DNA from: Micromonospora tulbaghiae | Lineage (GTDB): Bacteria; Actinomycetota; Actinomycetes; Mycobacteriales; Micromonosporaceae | Direction: 5' to 3' | Length of the DNA: 64,000 nucleotides | Assembly (NCBI RefSeq): GCF_900091605.1 | Contig: NZ_FMCQ01000003.1 | Span: 184,495-248,494 of the forward strand | Shown here: positions 6,523 to 15,603 of the stretch, one piece after another | Layout: the number at the start of each line of letters is the position of its first letter | Position numbering within the stretch: position 1 is the first letter of the stretch | The notes under the pieces: model-generated | Told to the model about the DNA's origin: nothing | What the model saw: only the letters and a program-made list of their open reading frames with translations | The model's database searches: none | Translations under genes and position numbers: made by a program

Positions 6523-8682
6523 ATGTTCGAGCGCCTGGGCAGATTCGTCGTGGGCAAGGCCTGGTGGGTGATCGGCGGCTGGGTCGTCGCCGCAATCGCG
6601 ATCATCGCCGCCAGTCCTTCGCTGAGCGACATCACCTCCGCGGACCAGGAGAGCTTCCTGCCGCGCTCCTACGAGTCGGTGCAGGCCACCGAGCTGGCCG
6701 CGAAGTCGTTCCCGCAGGCGGCCACCGCAACCGCCACGGTCGTGGTCAAGCGTAGCGACGGCAAGCCGCTGACCCCGGCCGACGAGGCGCGCGTGGGGCA
6801 GCTCGCCACCGCGCTCAAGGCCCGGAACATCCCGCAGACCTCCGGCTACCTCACCGGCCCGCAGGCCGTCGCGCCGGACAAGTCGGTGCAGGTGGTCACC
6901 GTCGGTCTCGACGCCGACAGCCCCGACGACCCGGGCCTGCTCGACGCCGTACGCGATCTGCGATCCGCCCTCGGGCCGGACCTGGCCGGCAGCGGCCTGA
7001 CCGCCGGGGTGGCGGGCGACGTGGCGAGCTTCGTCGACAACGAGGACACGTTCAACGACGCGTTCGCTGTCGTCGGTGTCGCCACCATCGTCCTCATCAT
7101 CGGGCTGATCCTGATCATCTTCCGCAGCCCGATCGCCGCGCTGCTGCCGGTGGTGGTCATCAGTGTGGTCATGTCCGTCACCACCGGGCTGGTCGCCGCC
7201 GCCGGCAAGGCGTTCGACCTCAACGTCAGCCAGGACCTGCAGACCATCCTGCTGATCGTGCTGTTCGGCATCGGCACCGACTACATCCTGTTCCTGCTGT
7301 TCCGCTACCGGGAGCGGCTGCGCGCCGGCGACGACAAGCGCACCGCGATGGTCGTCTCGGTGCAGCGGGTCGGCGAGGTCATCACCTCGGCCGCCGGTGC
7401 GGTCATCGTGGCGTTCCTGGTGCTGCTGCTCGCCTCGCTCGGCTTCTTCGGCTCGCTCGGCCCGGCGCTCGCCATCGCCGTCGGCGTCATGCTCGTCACC
7501 TCGCTGACCCTGATCCCGGCGCTCGTGTCGCTGCTCGGCCGGTGGGTGTTCTGGCCGTCGAAGGCGTGGCAGCGCCCGCCCAACGCGACCCTGTCCCGGC
7601 GGCTCGGCGCCGTCGTCGGCCGCCGTCCGGCCGTCGTGGCCGCCGCCTCCGGTGCGCTGCTCGTGGCGCTCGCCGCCGGGGTGCTCGGCTACAAGGCCGA
7701 CTACGACTTCAGCGCCGGCTTCCCGCAGGACACCGAGTCGGCGCGGGCCGCCCAGGACCTCCAGCGCGGGTTCGCCGCCGGTGCGCTCGCGCCCACCGAG
7801 GTCTACCTGACCACCGGCAACGGCAGCCCGCTCAGCGAGCAGCAGGTGAACGACTTCGCCGCCGCGGCGGCACGCGCTCCCGGCGTCGGGCAGGCGCAGC
7901 CGCCGGAGCGCAGCACCACCGACCCGAGCGTCGTCCGGATCAACCTGCTGCTGGACGAGAACCCGATGTCCAACGAGGCGATCACGCTCGTCCGCGACGA
8001 CCTGCGGGACGCGGTGCACGAGGCGGCTCCGCCCGGCACCAAGGCGCTCGTGGGTGGCGCCACGGCGATCTTCGCTGACATCAACTCGGCGAACAACAGG
8101 GACCTGTCGGTGATCCTCCCGGTCGCCGCCCTCCTGATCGCGATCATCTTGGCGCTGCTGCTGCGCAGCCTCGTCGCGCCGATCTACCTGGTGATCGCGG
8201 TGCTGCTCAACTTCGCCGCCACCCTGGGCGCGACCGTCTATGTGTTCCAGGGGCTCCAGGGCAACCCGGGCGTGACGTTCCAGCTGCCGATCATCCTCTA
8301 CCTGTTCGTGGTGGCGATCGGCACCGACTACAACATCCTGATGATCGCCCGGCTCCGCGAGGAGGCGCGCGAAGGCCACGAACCACACCAGGCCGCCGCG
8401 ATCGGGGTGGAACACGCCGGCCCGACAGTCGCCGCGGCCGGGCTGATCCTGGCCGGCACGTTCGGGGTGCTGATGCTCGCGCCGATCTCGTTCCTCCAGC
8501 AGATGGGCTTCGCGGTGGCGATCGGGATCGTGCTGTCCGCGTTCGTCATGTCGATGTTCTTCGTACCGGCACTGACCGGGCTGATCGGCCACAAGGCGTG
8601 GTGGCCGGGGCACGGCGACGAACGGCGCAACGGCGGCGGCCGGCACGCGGCGCCCGAGTCGGCCGACGCGGCGTCGGTCTGA
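6523..8682 (+). CDS. MMPL-family transporter (RND superfamily)
   Basis: 719 residues. I chose ATG 6523 because GGGGGA stands 5 bases ahead; an upstream in-frame ATG at 6469 would include the operator. The protein has the MmpL layout: one helix after MFERLGRFVVGKAWWVIGGW, a large outside loop (DITSADQESFLPRSYESVQA), five helices with FGIGTDYILFLLFRYRERL, then the same plan repeated with VAIGTDYNILMIARLREEAREGH. The two GTDY motifs in TM4-equivalent positions are the expected proton-relay segments. MMPL proteins export lipids or small hydrophobic compounds across the inner membrane using the proton gradient. The cargo is unknown. Confidence 0.9.
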   Translation: MFERLGRFVVGKAWWVIGGWVVAAIAIIAASPSLSDITSADQESFLPRSYESVQATELAAKSFPQAATATATVVVKRSDGKPLTPADEARVGQLATALKARNIPQTSGYLTGPQAVAPDKSVQVVTVGLDADSPDDPGLLDAVRDLRSALGPDLAGSGLTAGVAGDVASFVDNEDTFNDAFAVVGVATIVLIIGLILIIFRSPIAALLPVVVISVVMSVTTGLVAAAGKAFDLNVSQDLQTILLIVLFGIGTDYILFLLFRYRERLRAGDDKRTAMVVSVQRVGEVITSAAGAVIVAFLVLLLASLGFFGSLGPALAIAVGVMLVTSLTLIPALVSLLGRWVFWPSKAWQRPPNATLSRRLGAVVGRRPAVVAAASGALLVALAAGVLGYKADYDFSAGFPQDTESARAAQDLQRGFAAGALAPTEVYLTTGNGSPLSEQQVNDFAAAAARAPGVGQAQPPERSTTDPSVVRINLLLDENPMSNEAITLVRDDLRDAVHEAAPPGTKALVGGATAIFADINSANNRDLSVILPVAALLIAIILALLLRSLVAPIYLVIAVLLNFAATLGATVYVFQGLQGNPGVTFQLPIILYLFVVAIGTDYNILMIARLREEAREGHEPHQAAAIGVEHAGPTVAAAGLILAGTFGVLMLAPISFLQQMGFAVAIGIVLSAFVMSMFFVPALTGLIGHKAWWPGHGDERRNGGGRHAAPESADAASV

Positions 8683-8689
8683 CGGCCAC

Positions 8690-8723
8690 CCGCCCCGGCG
8701 CGGCTCAGCCCTCGCCGGGGCGG
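8690..8723. terminator. Stem-loop between convergent genes
   Basis: Perfect 11-bp inverted repeat, ccgccccggcg at 8690-8700 and its complement at 8713-8723, with a 12-nt loop. It lies between the end of the MMPL gene and the end of the convergent response-regulator gene, overlapping the latter's last codons. There is no T tract, as is usual in high-GC actinobacteria. Confidence 0.5.
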
Positions 8724-9367
8724 ACCAGCCCGCTCTCGTACGCGATCACGACGAGCTGCGCCCGGTCACGGGCGTTCAGCTTCTGGAGCAGCCGGCTCAC
8801 GTAGGTACGGGCGGTGTCGGGGCTCAGGAACAACGCCTGCCCGATCTCGGTGTTCGAACGTCCCGCGCCCACCTGCGCCAGCACGTCCCGTTCCCGGGCG
8901 GTCAGTCCGGCGAGCCGCCCCGGATCGGCCACCGGTGAGCGGGCCGCCGCGGCCAGCACCCGCCGGGTCACCGCGGGGGAGAGCAGCGCGTCACCACCGG
9001 CGACGGTCCGGACCGCGTCCCGCAGCGCGTCGGGCGGGGTGTCCTTGAGCAGGAAACCGGCCGCCCCGGCGCGGATCGCCTCGAACAGGTACTCGTCGTC
9101 GTCGAACGTCGTGAGCATGACCACCTGCACGCCGTCCAGCGTCGGGTCGGTCAGGATCCGCCGGGTCGCCTCCAGCCCGTCCCCGCCTGGCATCCGCACG
9201 TCCATCAGCACGATGTCGGGCCGCTGCTCCCGTACGACAGCGAGGCCGCTGCCGCCGTCGCCGGCCTCGCCCACCACCTCGATGTCCGGCGCCCGGTCGA
9301 GCAGCGCGCGCAGGCCCGTACGGACCAGGTGCTGGTCGTCGACGAGGACGACGCGGATCGGGCTCAC
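8705..9367 (-). CDS. NarL/FixJ-type response regulator
   Basis: 220 residues. The receiver domain has the acidic pair D10/D11 (VVLVDDQHLVRTG), phospho-acceptor D56 (DIVLMDVRMP) and K108 (GFLLKDTPP). A linker leads to a LuxR-type helix-turn-helix (LTARERDVLAQVGAGRSNTE; SPDTARTYVSRLLQKLNARDR). Its start overlaps the stop of the upstream histidine kinase gene by 4 bp (ATGA), so the two are translationally coupled and form a pair. The likely target is the divergent membrane-protein pair at 10749-11791, by position only. Confidence 0.93.
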   Translation of the reverse strand: MSPIRVVLVDDQHLVRTGLRALLDRAPDIEVVGEAGDGGSGLAVVREQRPDIVLMDVRMPGGDGLEATRRILTDPTLDGVQVVMLTTFDDDEYLFEAIRAGAAGFLLKDTPPDALRDAVRTVAGGDALLSPAVTRRVLAAAARSPVADPGRLAGLTARERDVLAQVGAGRSNTEIGQALFLSPDTARTYVSRLLQKLNARDRAQLVVIAYESGLVRPGEG

Positions 9368-10578
9368 GCGGCGACCCCCGCGAGCGGCAGGTGGACCGAC
9401 ACCCGGAAGCCGCCGCTCGTGCCGGTGGCGCCGGTTGCTCGGGTGCCGTCGATTGCTCCGGTGTCGCCGGTTGCGGCGGTGCCGGTCTGGACGGTGCCGG
9501 TTTCGACGGTGCCGCCCAGCAGGGCCACCCGCTCGGCCATACCGCGCAGACCTTGGCCCGTCCCGTCCCCGGCGGGCGGGCCGCCGCGACCGTCGTCCAC
9601 CACCTCCAGCGCGAGCCGACCGGGCGTGGCACGGACCGTCACGGTGACCCGGGTGGCCCCGGCGTGGCGCAGGACGTTCGTCAACGCCTCCTGCACGACC
9701 CGGTAGACGGTGCTGCCCACCACCGCGGGCAGCGTGTCCACCGGACCCTCGACCCGCAGGTCGACCGCCAGCCCACCCCGGCGTACGCCGTCCACGAGCG
9801 CCGGGAGCTGATCGAAGCCGGGGACCGGTTCCCGTTGCCCGGGCTCGCGGCGCAGCGTGCCGAGCGTCGCCCGCAACTCCGCCATCGCGCTGCCGCTCAC
9901 CGACCGGATCGCGGCCAGCGCGCCCTCCGCCTGCGCCGGATCGCTGTCGGCGAGCGCCTCCCGGGCGACTGCCGACTGCAACGTGATCACCGACATGGTG
10001 TGCCCGAGCGTGTCGTGCACCTCCCGGGCGATGCGCAGCCGTTCCGCCTCGACCTGACGGGCCGCCTCCCGGTGCCGCTCCTCGTCGGCCGCGACCGCCT
10101 GCCGGACCAGCGCCGCCCGCAGCGACCTGCGGTTGCGTACCGCGTCACCGAGGGCGATGACGGCGAGCAGCAACGCCGCCTCGGAGCCGAGTTCCGTACC
10201 GACGACGACAGCGATGTCGTCGCCCTCGGCCAGCCGGGCGACCACCGACACGGCCAGCAGGCTCCCGGCGACGACGGCGGCCGGGACCACCCGCCCGCGC
10301 TCGGACACCCGGTAGAGGACGGCGGCGGCCGGGGCGGCCACCCCGACGGGCGGCAGGTCCAGCGCGTAGTACCCGAGGATGACGAACGCCGTCGCCAGCA
10401 GCGCCGGCAGCGGCCACCGCCTGGCGCACACCACCAGCCCGCCGAGCACCGCGCCGGCCACGACGGCGAGCGCCGCGCCGCCGGGCGCGGGCCGGTCGGC
10501 CGCCACGGCCACCGCGACCAGGCCGAGCGTGGCCGCCGCCAGCAGCGCGTCGGCGCGGGTGGGCGAGGTGTCGGGCAC
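9364..10578 (-). CDS. NarL-family sensor histidine kinase
   Basis: About 404 residues from GTG 10578 (VPDTSPTRADALL). The N-terminal half has about five or six membrane helices with almost no outside loop, as in intramembrane-sensing kinases. The HisKA_3 box is REVHDTLGHTMSV (His near 186), followed by the HATPase region (VQEALTNVLRHAGA; DDGRGG; GQGLRGMAERVALLGG). Between the last glycine box and the final strand (SGGFRVSVHLPL) lies an unusual Gly/Thr-rich insert encoded by imperfect ~15-bp tandem repeats. It is coupled to the response regulator by ATGA. The signal sensed is unknown. Confidence 0.9.
   Translation of the reverse strand: MPDTSPTRADALLAAATLGLVAVAVAADRPAPGGAALAVVAGAVLGGLVVCARRWPLPALLATAFVILGYYALDLPPVGVAAPAAAVLYRVSERGRVVPAAVVAGSLLAVSVVARLAEGDDIAVVVGTELGSEAALLLAVIALGDAVRNRRSLRAALVRQAVAADEERHREAARQVEAERLRIAREVHDTLGHTMSVITLQSAVAREALADSDPAQAEGALAAIRSVSGSAMAELRATLGTLRREPGQREPVPGFDQLPALVDGVRRGGLAVDLRVEGPVDTLPAVVGSTVYRVVQEALTNVLRHAGATRVTVTVRATPGRLALEVVDDGRGGPPAGDGTGQGLRGMAERVALLGGTVETGTVQTGTAATGDTGAIDGTRATGATGTSGGFRVSVHLPLAGVAA
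9420..9513. repeat. Imperfect 15-bp tandem repeats within the kinase gene
   Basis: Units of the form ggtgccggtctggac / ggtgccggtttcgac and more degenerate copies encode a run of Gly-Thr-Val-x-Thr-like pentapeptides in the HATPase domain of the histidine kinase. Read length, not exact unit number, is secure by eye. Confidence 0.55.
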
Positions 10579-10748
10579 GCCTTCGAGCCTAGGTCCGCGC
10601 GGACCCTCACCGCTGTCGTCCGCAGGCGTCAGGGGCACCCCTTAGGCGTACGCCGAGAAGCGACAACCGCTCGCGCGGCCACGCGGACGACGGCCGCCGG
10701 CTGCCGCCCTAGCGTCGATGGCGTCCCCAATTCGTGAGGAGAACCCTC

Positions 10749-11321
10749 GTGGTACGCACAAGACTGACCTGGATCGCCCTGATTGCAATGGTCTGGGCGG
10801 CGATGATGTCATTCGGCGGGGTCGCCGCCGAGACCGTCATGCTCTACCCGAACGTCTTCAACGACGCGCCCGCCTCCCTAGACCGGGCACGCGAGTTCCT
10901 CGTCCACGGCGGCCCACACGACTACTTCCCGCCGCTGGGCGCTTCGGTGATCCTGAGCAGCGTCGCCGCGACGCTGCTCACCTGGCGCGACCGCCGGCTG
11001 CGCTGGTGGGTCGCCGGCGCCACCGCCGTCTTCGTCGTCTGCGAGTTCCTGTTCTCGGCTGTCTTCTTCTGGCCGCGCAACGAGATCATGTTCGTGGACC
11101 CGCCCGGCACGCACTCCGCCGAGTACCTGCGTCAGGTCGCCGCCGAGTTCGTCGCCGGTCACTGGGTGCGCTTCGCCGGAGGTGCGGTGACGGCCGTCCT
11201 GGCGTTCGTCGCGCTGCTGAAGTTCGTGCGCTCGACCGCGCCGGCCGTCGCGTCGGCCCCGGTGTCGGCTCCCGTACCGGACTCGGCGCCTGCTTCGACC
11301 GCCTCGGAGGTGACGCGATGA
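10749..11321 (+). CDS. Small membrane protein, DUF1772-like
   Basis: 190 residues from GTG 10749, chosen because AGGAG stands 7 bases upstream; the in-frame GTG at 10734 has no such site. Four hydrophobic segments (about 8-28, 55-75, 82-102, 135-155) separate short loops, with FWPRNEIMF resembling the FWPxN pattern of DUF1772-type membrane proteins. The last ~30 residues are an Ala/Pro/Ser/Val tail. It overlaps the next gene by ATGA and is divergent from the histidine kinase pair, so it is a candidate target of that system. Family assignment is tentative; function is unknown. Confidence 0.65.
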   Translation: MVRTRLTWIALIAMVWAAMMSFGGVAAETVMLYPNVFNDAPASLDRAREFLVHGGPHDYFPPLGASVILSSVAATLLTWRDRRLRWWVAGATAVFVVCEFLFSAVFFWPRNEIMFVDPPGTHSAEYLRQVAAEFVAGHWVRFAGGAVTAVLAFVALLKFVRSTAPAVASAPVSAPVPDSAPASTASEVTR

Positions 11322-11791
11322 GCGCGGGCCGCCGTACCCTCGGGTTCTCCTGGCCGGCGCTCGTCGCGCTGGCCGCGCTGGCCGCCCCGCGCGTGGTCCT
11401 GCACGACCTGGGTGTGGTGCCGGAAGGCACTGTCGTGGCCGCGCTGCTCGCGGTCGGGCCGCCGCTGTGTTGGGTGGCCGCCGTGCTGTGGCGGCGACCG
11501 CCGCGCCCGTTCCTGACGATGGTGGTGATCGGGGCGCTGTACGGGGTGTTCCTGGCGGTCGGTCACCAGGTGTTGTGGGACTCGTCGCTGGGGATGGACG
11601 CGCCAGGGCTGGCCGGGCTGGCGCCGGGCGCGCGGGAAGCGCTGTTGCGGGGTGCGGCGGTGATGTCGAGCCTGGTCACCGGGACGATGGTCGGGGTGAT
11701 CGCGGGTGCGGTGGCGGTGCTGTTGTCCCGAGTGCTGCCAGCGCCGGCCCGACGTCGTGAGCAGGCCGACGCTTCTCGCCCGCTCGCCTGA
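11318..11791 (+). CDS. Small membrane protein coupled to the preceding gene
   Basis: 157 residues from ATG 11318, overlapping the previous stop (ATGA). Four hydrophobic stretches are visible (about 10-25, 35-55, 62-82, 115-138), plus a positively charged tail ending ADASRPLA. No motif is recognised. Translational coupling to the upstream membrane protein suggests the two work together in the membrane, perhaps as a hetero-oligomer (inference). The stop codon lies in the loop of a 14-bp perfect hairpin. Confidence 0.65.
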   Translation: MSAGRRTLGFSWPALVALAALAAPRVVLHDLGVVPEGTVVAALLAVGPPLCWVAAVLWRRPPRPFLTMVVIGALYGVFLAVGHQVLWDSSLGMDAPGLAGLAPGAREALLRGAAVMSSLVTGTMVGVIAGAVAVLLSRVLPAPARRREQADASRPLA

Positions 11792-11808
11792 CCGGGCGAG
11801 CGGGCGAG
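11775..11808. terminator. Strong bidirectional hairpin between convergent genes
   Basis: Arms ctcgcccgctcgcc (11775-11788) and its exact complement (11795-11808) give a 14-bp G/C stem with a 6-nt loop that contains the TGA of the upstream gene. It separates the small membrane-protein pair from the convergent helicase gene, so a two-way terminator is the natural reading. Confidence 0.65.
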
Positions 11809-11816
11809 ATCCCAGG

Positions 11817-14800
11817 TCAGGCAGCGATCGCCCGGGCGGCGGCGTACATGTCGGCGGGCAGCGGATGCCGCAGCTCCCAGAGGATCCGCATGGGCCGGTC
11901 GCCGGTGTGCTCCCGGTACGTCATCGGACCCGCGTACAGGTACGGCGGTGCGCCCAGGTCGCGATCGGCGATCTTGGTCTCGCGGACGAACAGGTGCACT
12001 GTCGAGCCCTGCGCGACGTGGTTGACGTACCGCTGCCCGGTCGCCGAGCCCGACGACGTGGTGCTCTGCGACTCCCACTGGAACAGCTTGTCCGTGATGG
12101 CGCGGTCCGCGTACATGGTGGTGGGCGAGTAGTGCTCCTCGGACTTCACGAGCGTGACGAAGAACAGATCCGCGCGCTCGTCGGGGAGCCACTTCACGCC
12201 CTCGCGCAGCGAGCCGGGGTTGGTCATGCCGAATGCCGCGCACGCCTCGTTGCGGCTGTAGCGGGCGTGCACCCTCAGCGGTACGCGGCCGGAGGCCGGT
12301 CGCTCGGTGACCCGGTGGATGCGGTCCCGCAGCACGTCGGCGACTTGCCGCAGCTCGGCGCAGCGCGCCGGTTCCGCCCACAGGCGTTTGAGCCGGGCAT
12401 CGCGTTCGGTCAGCGGCACCGACGGCCCCCACAGGCTGAAGTGCAGCATGTCGAGTAGGCGTCCGGGTGCGGGGCGTTGGCCGGCGGCGACCCGGGCGAT
12501 CAGAGCCAGCCTGTCGACATCATCGGTGTGCAGCATCCGGCCAATGGCCCGGCTCAGGTCGAGGTCGTCCGGGCCGCCATCGGCCGGGTCGAGTCCAGCC
12601 AGCCGCCGTAGCCCGGCCCAGCCGCCGATGCTCGCAGACCGGTAGACGTCCTCAATCTCCAGGCCGGTCTCGTGCAGGAAGTCGGACAGGCTGACGTCAC
12701 CGAGCTGCCGCAGCTCGGCTACCAGCGCGTTCTTCGACGTCGGCAGCGCCGACTTGAGGTTGGCGAGGACTGCCTTCTGAGCCACCGGATCCAGATGGAT
12801 ATGGCAGCCGCTTGGTAGCGAGGGAAAACCCTCCTCGACGGCGGTCTGCACCGCCCTACGGCTGACCCCGGCGAGCGCCCGCCACCGCAGATCGAACCGG
12901 AAGTTCGCGTGCTGGCCGCCGATGAAGTCGAGCACGGTCAGGCACGGCTTGTCGTCGTCCAGCCGCAGGCCCCGACCGAGCTGTTGCAGGAAGATCGTGG
13001 CGCTCTCGGTCGGGCGCAGCATGAGAATCGTGTCGACCATCGGCAGGTCGATGCCCTCGTTGAACAGGTCGACAGTGAAGAGCACCTTCAGCTCGCGCTT
13101 GCGGAAGCGGTCGATCAAGGCGTGTCGGTCCGCGCGGCCGACAGTCGACGTCACGGCCGCCGACGGCACACCATGCCGGGTGAACCAGTCGGCCATGAAC
13201 TCGGCGTGGCCGATGCTCACGCAGAACCCGAGCGCCCGCATCCGTCCGACGTCAGCGATCCGCCGGACCGCGTGCAGGATGAGCCGCGCCCGTGCGTCGT
13301 TGCCGGTGTAGACGCCGTCCAGTTCGGCCTTGTCGTACCCCTGCCCGCGCTTCCACCGAACCCGTGCCAGGTCCACGTCGTCATGCACCCCGAAGTACTG
13401 GAACGGTGCCAGCAACTGCCGTTCGAGCGCTTCCCACAGGTGCAACTCCACCGACGCGCGGCCCTCGAACCACCGGCGCACGTCGCCACCGTCGCTCCGG
13501 TCGGGGGTCGCGGTCAAACCCAGGAGTACGCGCGGCCGAAGCCGTTCCAGCAGCGCCGTGTACGTGGCCGCCTCGGCGTGGTGGAACTCGTCGACGATCA
13601 CCATGTCGTACGCCTCGGGGTCGATCTCCTGCCGGTGCAGCGACTGGATCGACGCGAAGACGTGCTTCCACCCCTGCGGCCGATCGCCGCCCACAAGCGT
13701 CTCGCCGAACGTGCCGTCGCCCATGACCTGGCGGAATACTGACCTGCTCTGCCGCAGGATCTGCTCTTGATGCGCGACGAAGAGCAGCGAGTCGACGTGA
13801 CCTGCCCGCCGGAGCCGGCGGTAGTCGAGCGCTGCCACCACCGTCTTGCCGGTGCCGGTAGCCATCACCACCAGGTTGCGCCAGCGGCCGTGCACCAGAC
13901 GCTCGGCGTCGAGGTCGTCAAGAACCTCCTGCTGGTACGGGAAGGGCCGCACGTCCAGGTTCGCGATCTCGGTCGGTGCCTCGTCGGTGCGTTCCCCACG
14001 CAACGCCACGCGCAGGCGCTCGGCATCGGTGGCCGGGTCGTAGTTCTCGAACGCCGAGTCGTTCCAGTAGTCGGCGAATGTGGCCTCGAACGTGTCGATG
14101 ACGTGCGGCTGCTCCAGATTCGAGATCCGTACGTTCCACTCGACGCCGTCGACAAGCGCGGCCTTTGAGAGGTTCGACGAGCCGACGTACGCGGTCGTGG
14201 TGCCGTTGTTGCGCCGGAACAGCCATGCCTTCGCGTGCAGGCGGGTGGTCCGGGTCTCGTAGGAGACCTTGACCTCGGCGCCCAGCTCGGCGAGCCGATC
14301 CAGTGCTCGCTGGTCGGTGGCGCCCATGTACGTGGTCGTGATGACACGCACCCGGCCGCCTCTCGCGATCAGCTCGGTGATCGCGGGCTCGATGATGCGC
14401 AGACCGTGCCATTTGATGAAGGCGCAGAGGAGGTCCACCTCCTCCGCCGACGCCATCTCATGGCTGACCTCATGGCCGATACGCGGCTGGTGACGGCCGT
14501 TGACCAGGAGCGCGCCGGTGGAGAGCGGCGTCGAGGGGCGGATCGGGAAGACGGGTGCGGCCGGCGGGGTAGGCGGTGCGGCAATGGCGTGCAACAGACG
14601 TTGGGCGTCCGCTACCTGGTCATCGGCGGTGACGGCGCGGGGCTCGGCCTGAGCGATGTGCGCGGCGATGCGGTTCGCCAGGTCGACCTGCCGGGCCAGC
14701 TTGTTCTCCCCGCCACCGACGCCGAGGAGCGCCCGCCGCGTGAGGCCCGCGATGTGCCGGGCCAGGACGTCATGCGCGTCGGCGGCATCCAGCTTCGCAT

Positions 14801-14891
14801 CCCGGACGAGGGCGCTATCCACATGCGTGAGCTGCGTCGCCAGCTTCTCCGTGATCAGGTGTTCGTAGATGCCCTTCTCAAGATCCCCCAC
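11817..14891 (-). CDS. PLD-like / DEAD-box helicase / DUF3427 protein
   Basis: 1024 residues from GTG 14891. Domains in order: an N-terminal ~120 residues of unknown type; a phospholipase-D-like half (LHAKAWLFRRNNG near 219, then AYVGSSNLSKAAL); an SF2 helicase core with Walker A MATGTGKT (~343-350), motif II IVDEFHHAE (~428-436), motif III LTATPDRSDG (~458), and motif VI FLQQLGRGLR (~636-645); and a C-terminal DUF3427 region (RYSRNEACAAFGM; DLFFVTLVKSEEHYSPTT; LFQWESQSTTS). Only one HxK motif is obvious, so a PLD dimer would be needed for nuclease action. This architecture is widespread as single-gene loci and often lies in mobile or defence-rich regions. A role in nucleic-acid defence or repair is inference. 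GC looks lower and uneven here. Confidence 0.88.
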   Translation of the reverse strand: MGDLEKGIYEHLITEKLATQLTHVDSALVRDAKLDAADAHDVLARHIAGLTRRALLGVGGGENKLARQVDLANRIAAHIAQAEPRAVTADDQVADAQRLLHAIAAPPTPPAAPVFPIRPSTPLSTGALLVNGRHQPRIGHEVSHEMASAEEVDLLCAFIKWHGLRIIEPAITELIARGGRVRVITTTYMGATDQRALDRLAELGAEVKVSYETRTTRLHAKAWLFRRNNGTTTAYVGSSNLSKAALVDGVEWNVRISNLEQPHVIDTFEATFADYWNDSAFENYDPATDAERLRVALRGERTDEAPTEIANLDVRPFPYQQEVLDDLDAERLVHGRWRNLVVMATGTGKTVVAALDYRRLRRAGHVDSLLFVAHQEQILRQSRSVFRQVMGDGTFGETLVGGDRPQGWKHVFASIQSLHRQEIDPEAYDMVIVDEFHHAEAATYTALLERLRPRVLLGLTATPDRSDGGDVRRWFEGRASVELHLWEALERQLLAPFQYFGVHDDVDLARVRWKRGQGYDKAELDGVYTGNDARARLILHAVRRIADVGRMRALGFCVSIGHAEFMADWFTRHGVPSAAVTSTVGRADRHALIDRFRKRELKVLFTVDLFNEGIDLPMVDTILMLRPTESATIFLQQLGRGLRLDDDKPCLTVLDFIGGQHANFRFDLRWRALAGVSRRAVQTAVEEGFPSLPSGCHIHLDPVAQKAVLANLKSALPTSKNALVAELRQLGDVSLSDFLHETGLEIEDVYRSASIGGWAGLRRLAGLDPADGGPDDLDLSRAIGRMLHTDDVDRLALIARVAAGQRPAPGRLLDMLHFSLWGPSVPLTERDARLKRLWAEPARCAELRQVADVLRDRIHRVTERPASGRVPLRVHARYSRNEACAAFGMTNPGSLREGVKWLPDERADLFFVTLVKSEEHYSPTTMYADRAITDKLFQWESQSTTSSGSATGQRYVNHVAQGSTVHLFVRETKIADRDLGAPPYLYAGPMTYREHTGDRPMRILWELRHPLPADMYAAARAIAA

Positions 14892-15009
14892 GATGGCAAG
14901 CTAGCCGCGATGAACGCCGGGTGGAAGCCGGTGCGATAGGTGTCAGGAGCTTTGTCCTGTGGCCTGTCAGATCATCGACACCTAGAGGTGAAGGCCGACG
15001 CGTTGCCCA

Positions 15010-15564
15010 TCATCGGCTGGACGCAATGGCTTTGATGCGGACCTCGAACAGTGGTGCTCCCTCACGCGTGGGCCGAAGCCACCCGGCCGGTTGCCAACCC
15101 CAGGAGTCATACGCCTGCTGGGCGGCAACGTTGTCGGGCCGTACGAGCAGGGTGGCCCTTTCCTCCCGCCGCGTGCTCAGGATCCGATCGTGGAGCGCCC
15201 GCGCGATACCCCGGCGTTGCCACGATCGCCGCACCAGCAGTTCGCAGACCGCGTAAGTCCGTTGCCCGTCTTCGTCCGTGAAGCCGTCCGGTACCGGCTC
15301 GTGGATGCCGTCCCACCAACGCGTATCGGATCCGAGCGGGAAGCCGTACACGTAGCCGACCAGATCCTCATCGGCCCTGGCCGTCACCAGCTCCCAGCCT
15401 TCCCGGGGCATGTGCGCGGCGAGCTGCTGTTCGTACCGCTCGGCCGTGTAGCGCGGGCCGTCGTCGGCGTGCGCATCGAGGTACACGTCCACAAGCTGCT
15501 CCACCAGACCCTCGGTCTCCGCTGCGGTCTGGTGCTGTAGTCGCAGATTCTCCAGCACAAGCAC
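15010..15564 (-). CDS. GNAT-family N-acetyltransferase
   Basis: 184 residues from GTG 15564. The acetyl-CoA binding core is clear: YAVCELLVRRSWQRRGIARALHDRIL (motif A with the R/Q-x-x-G-x-A loop RRGIAR), followed by RATLLVRPDNVAAQQAYDSWGW (motif B, typical of a GNAT C-terminal half). The N-terminal part (ADEDLVGYVYGFPLG) supplies the beta4 strand. Acceptor substrate is unknown. It lies 40 bp downstream of the phosphotransferase gene on the same strand and may be the last gene of the XRE-phosphotransferase-GNAT unit. Confidence 0.88.
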   Translation of the reverse strand: MLVLENLRLQHQTAAETEGLVEQLVDVYLDAHADDGPRYTAERYEQQLAAHMPREGWELVTARADEDLVGYVYGFPLGSDTRWWDGIHEPVPDGFTDEDGQRTYAVCELLVRRSWQRRGIARALHDRILSTRREERATLLVRPDNVAAQQAYDSWGWQPAGWLRPTREGAPLFEVRIKAIASSR

Positions 15565-15603
15565 AGGATCCCACCGGGGCGGCAGCCGCTCGCCGAGAGG
15601 CTC

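Noticed and set aside
5623..8646. 1007-residue open frame on the minus strand opposite the MMPL gene
   Set aside because: High-GC shadow of the MMPL coding sequence: it has low-complexity Arg/Asp/His-rich composition and no domain, and the opposite strand has clear motifs.
11817..14891. DISARM or BREX type system
   Set aside because: Helicase and PLD parts are present in one chain, but the partner genes (methylase, DUF1998, BrxA/L) are absent from the neighbourhood.
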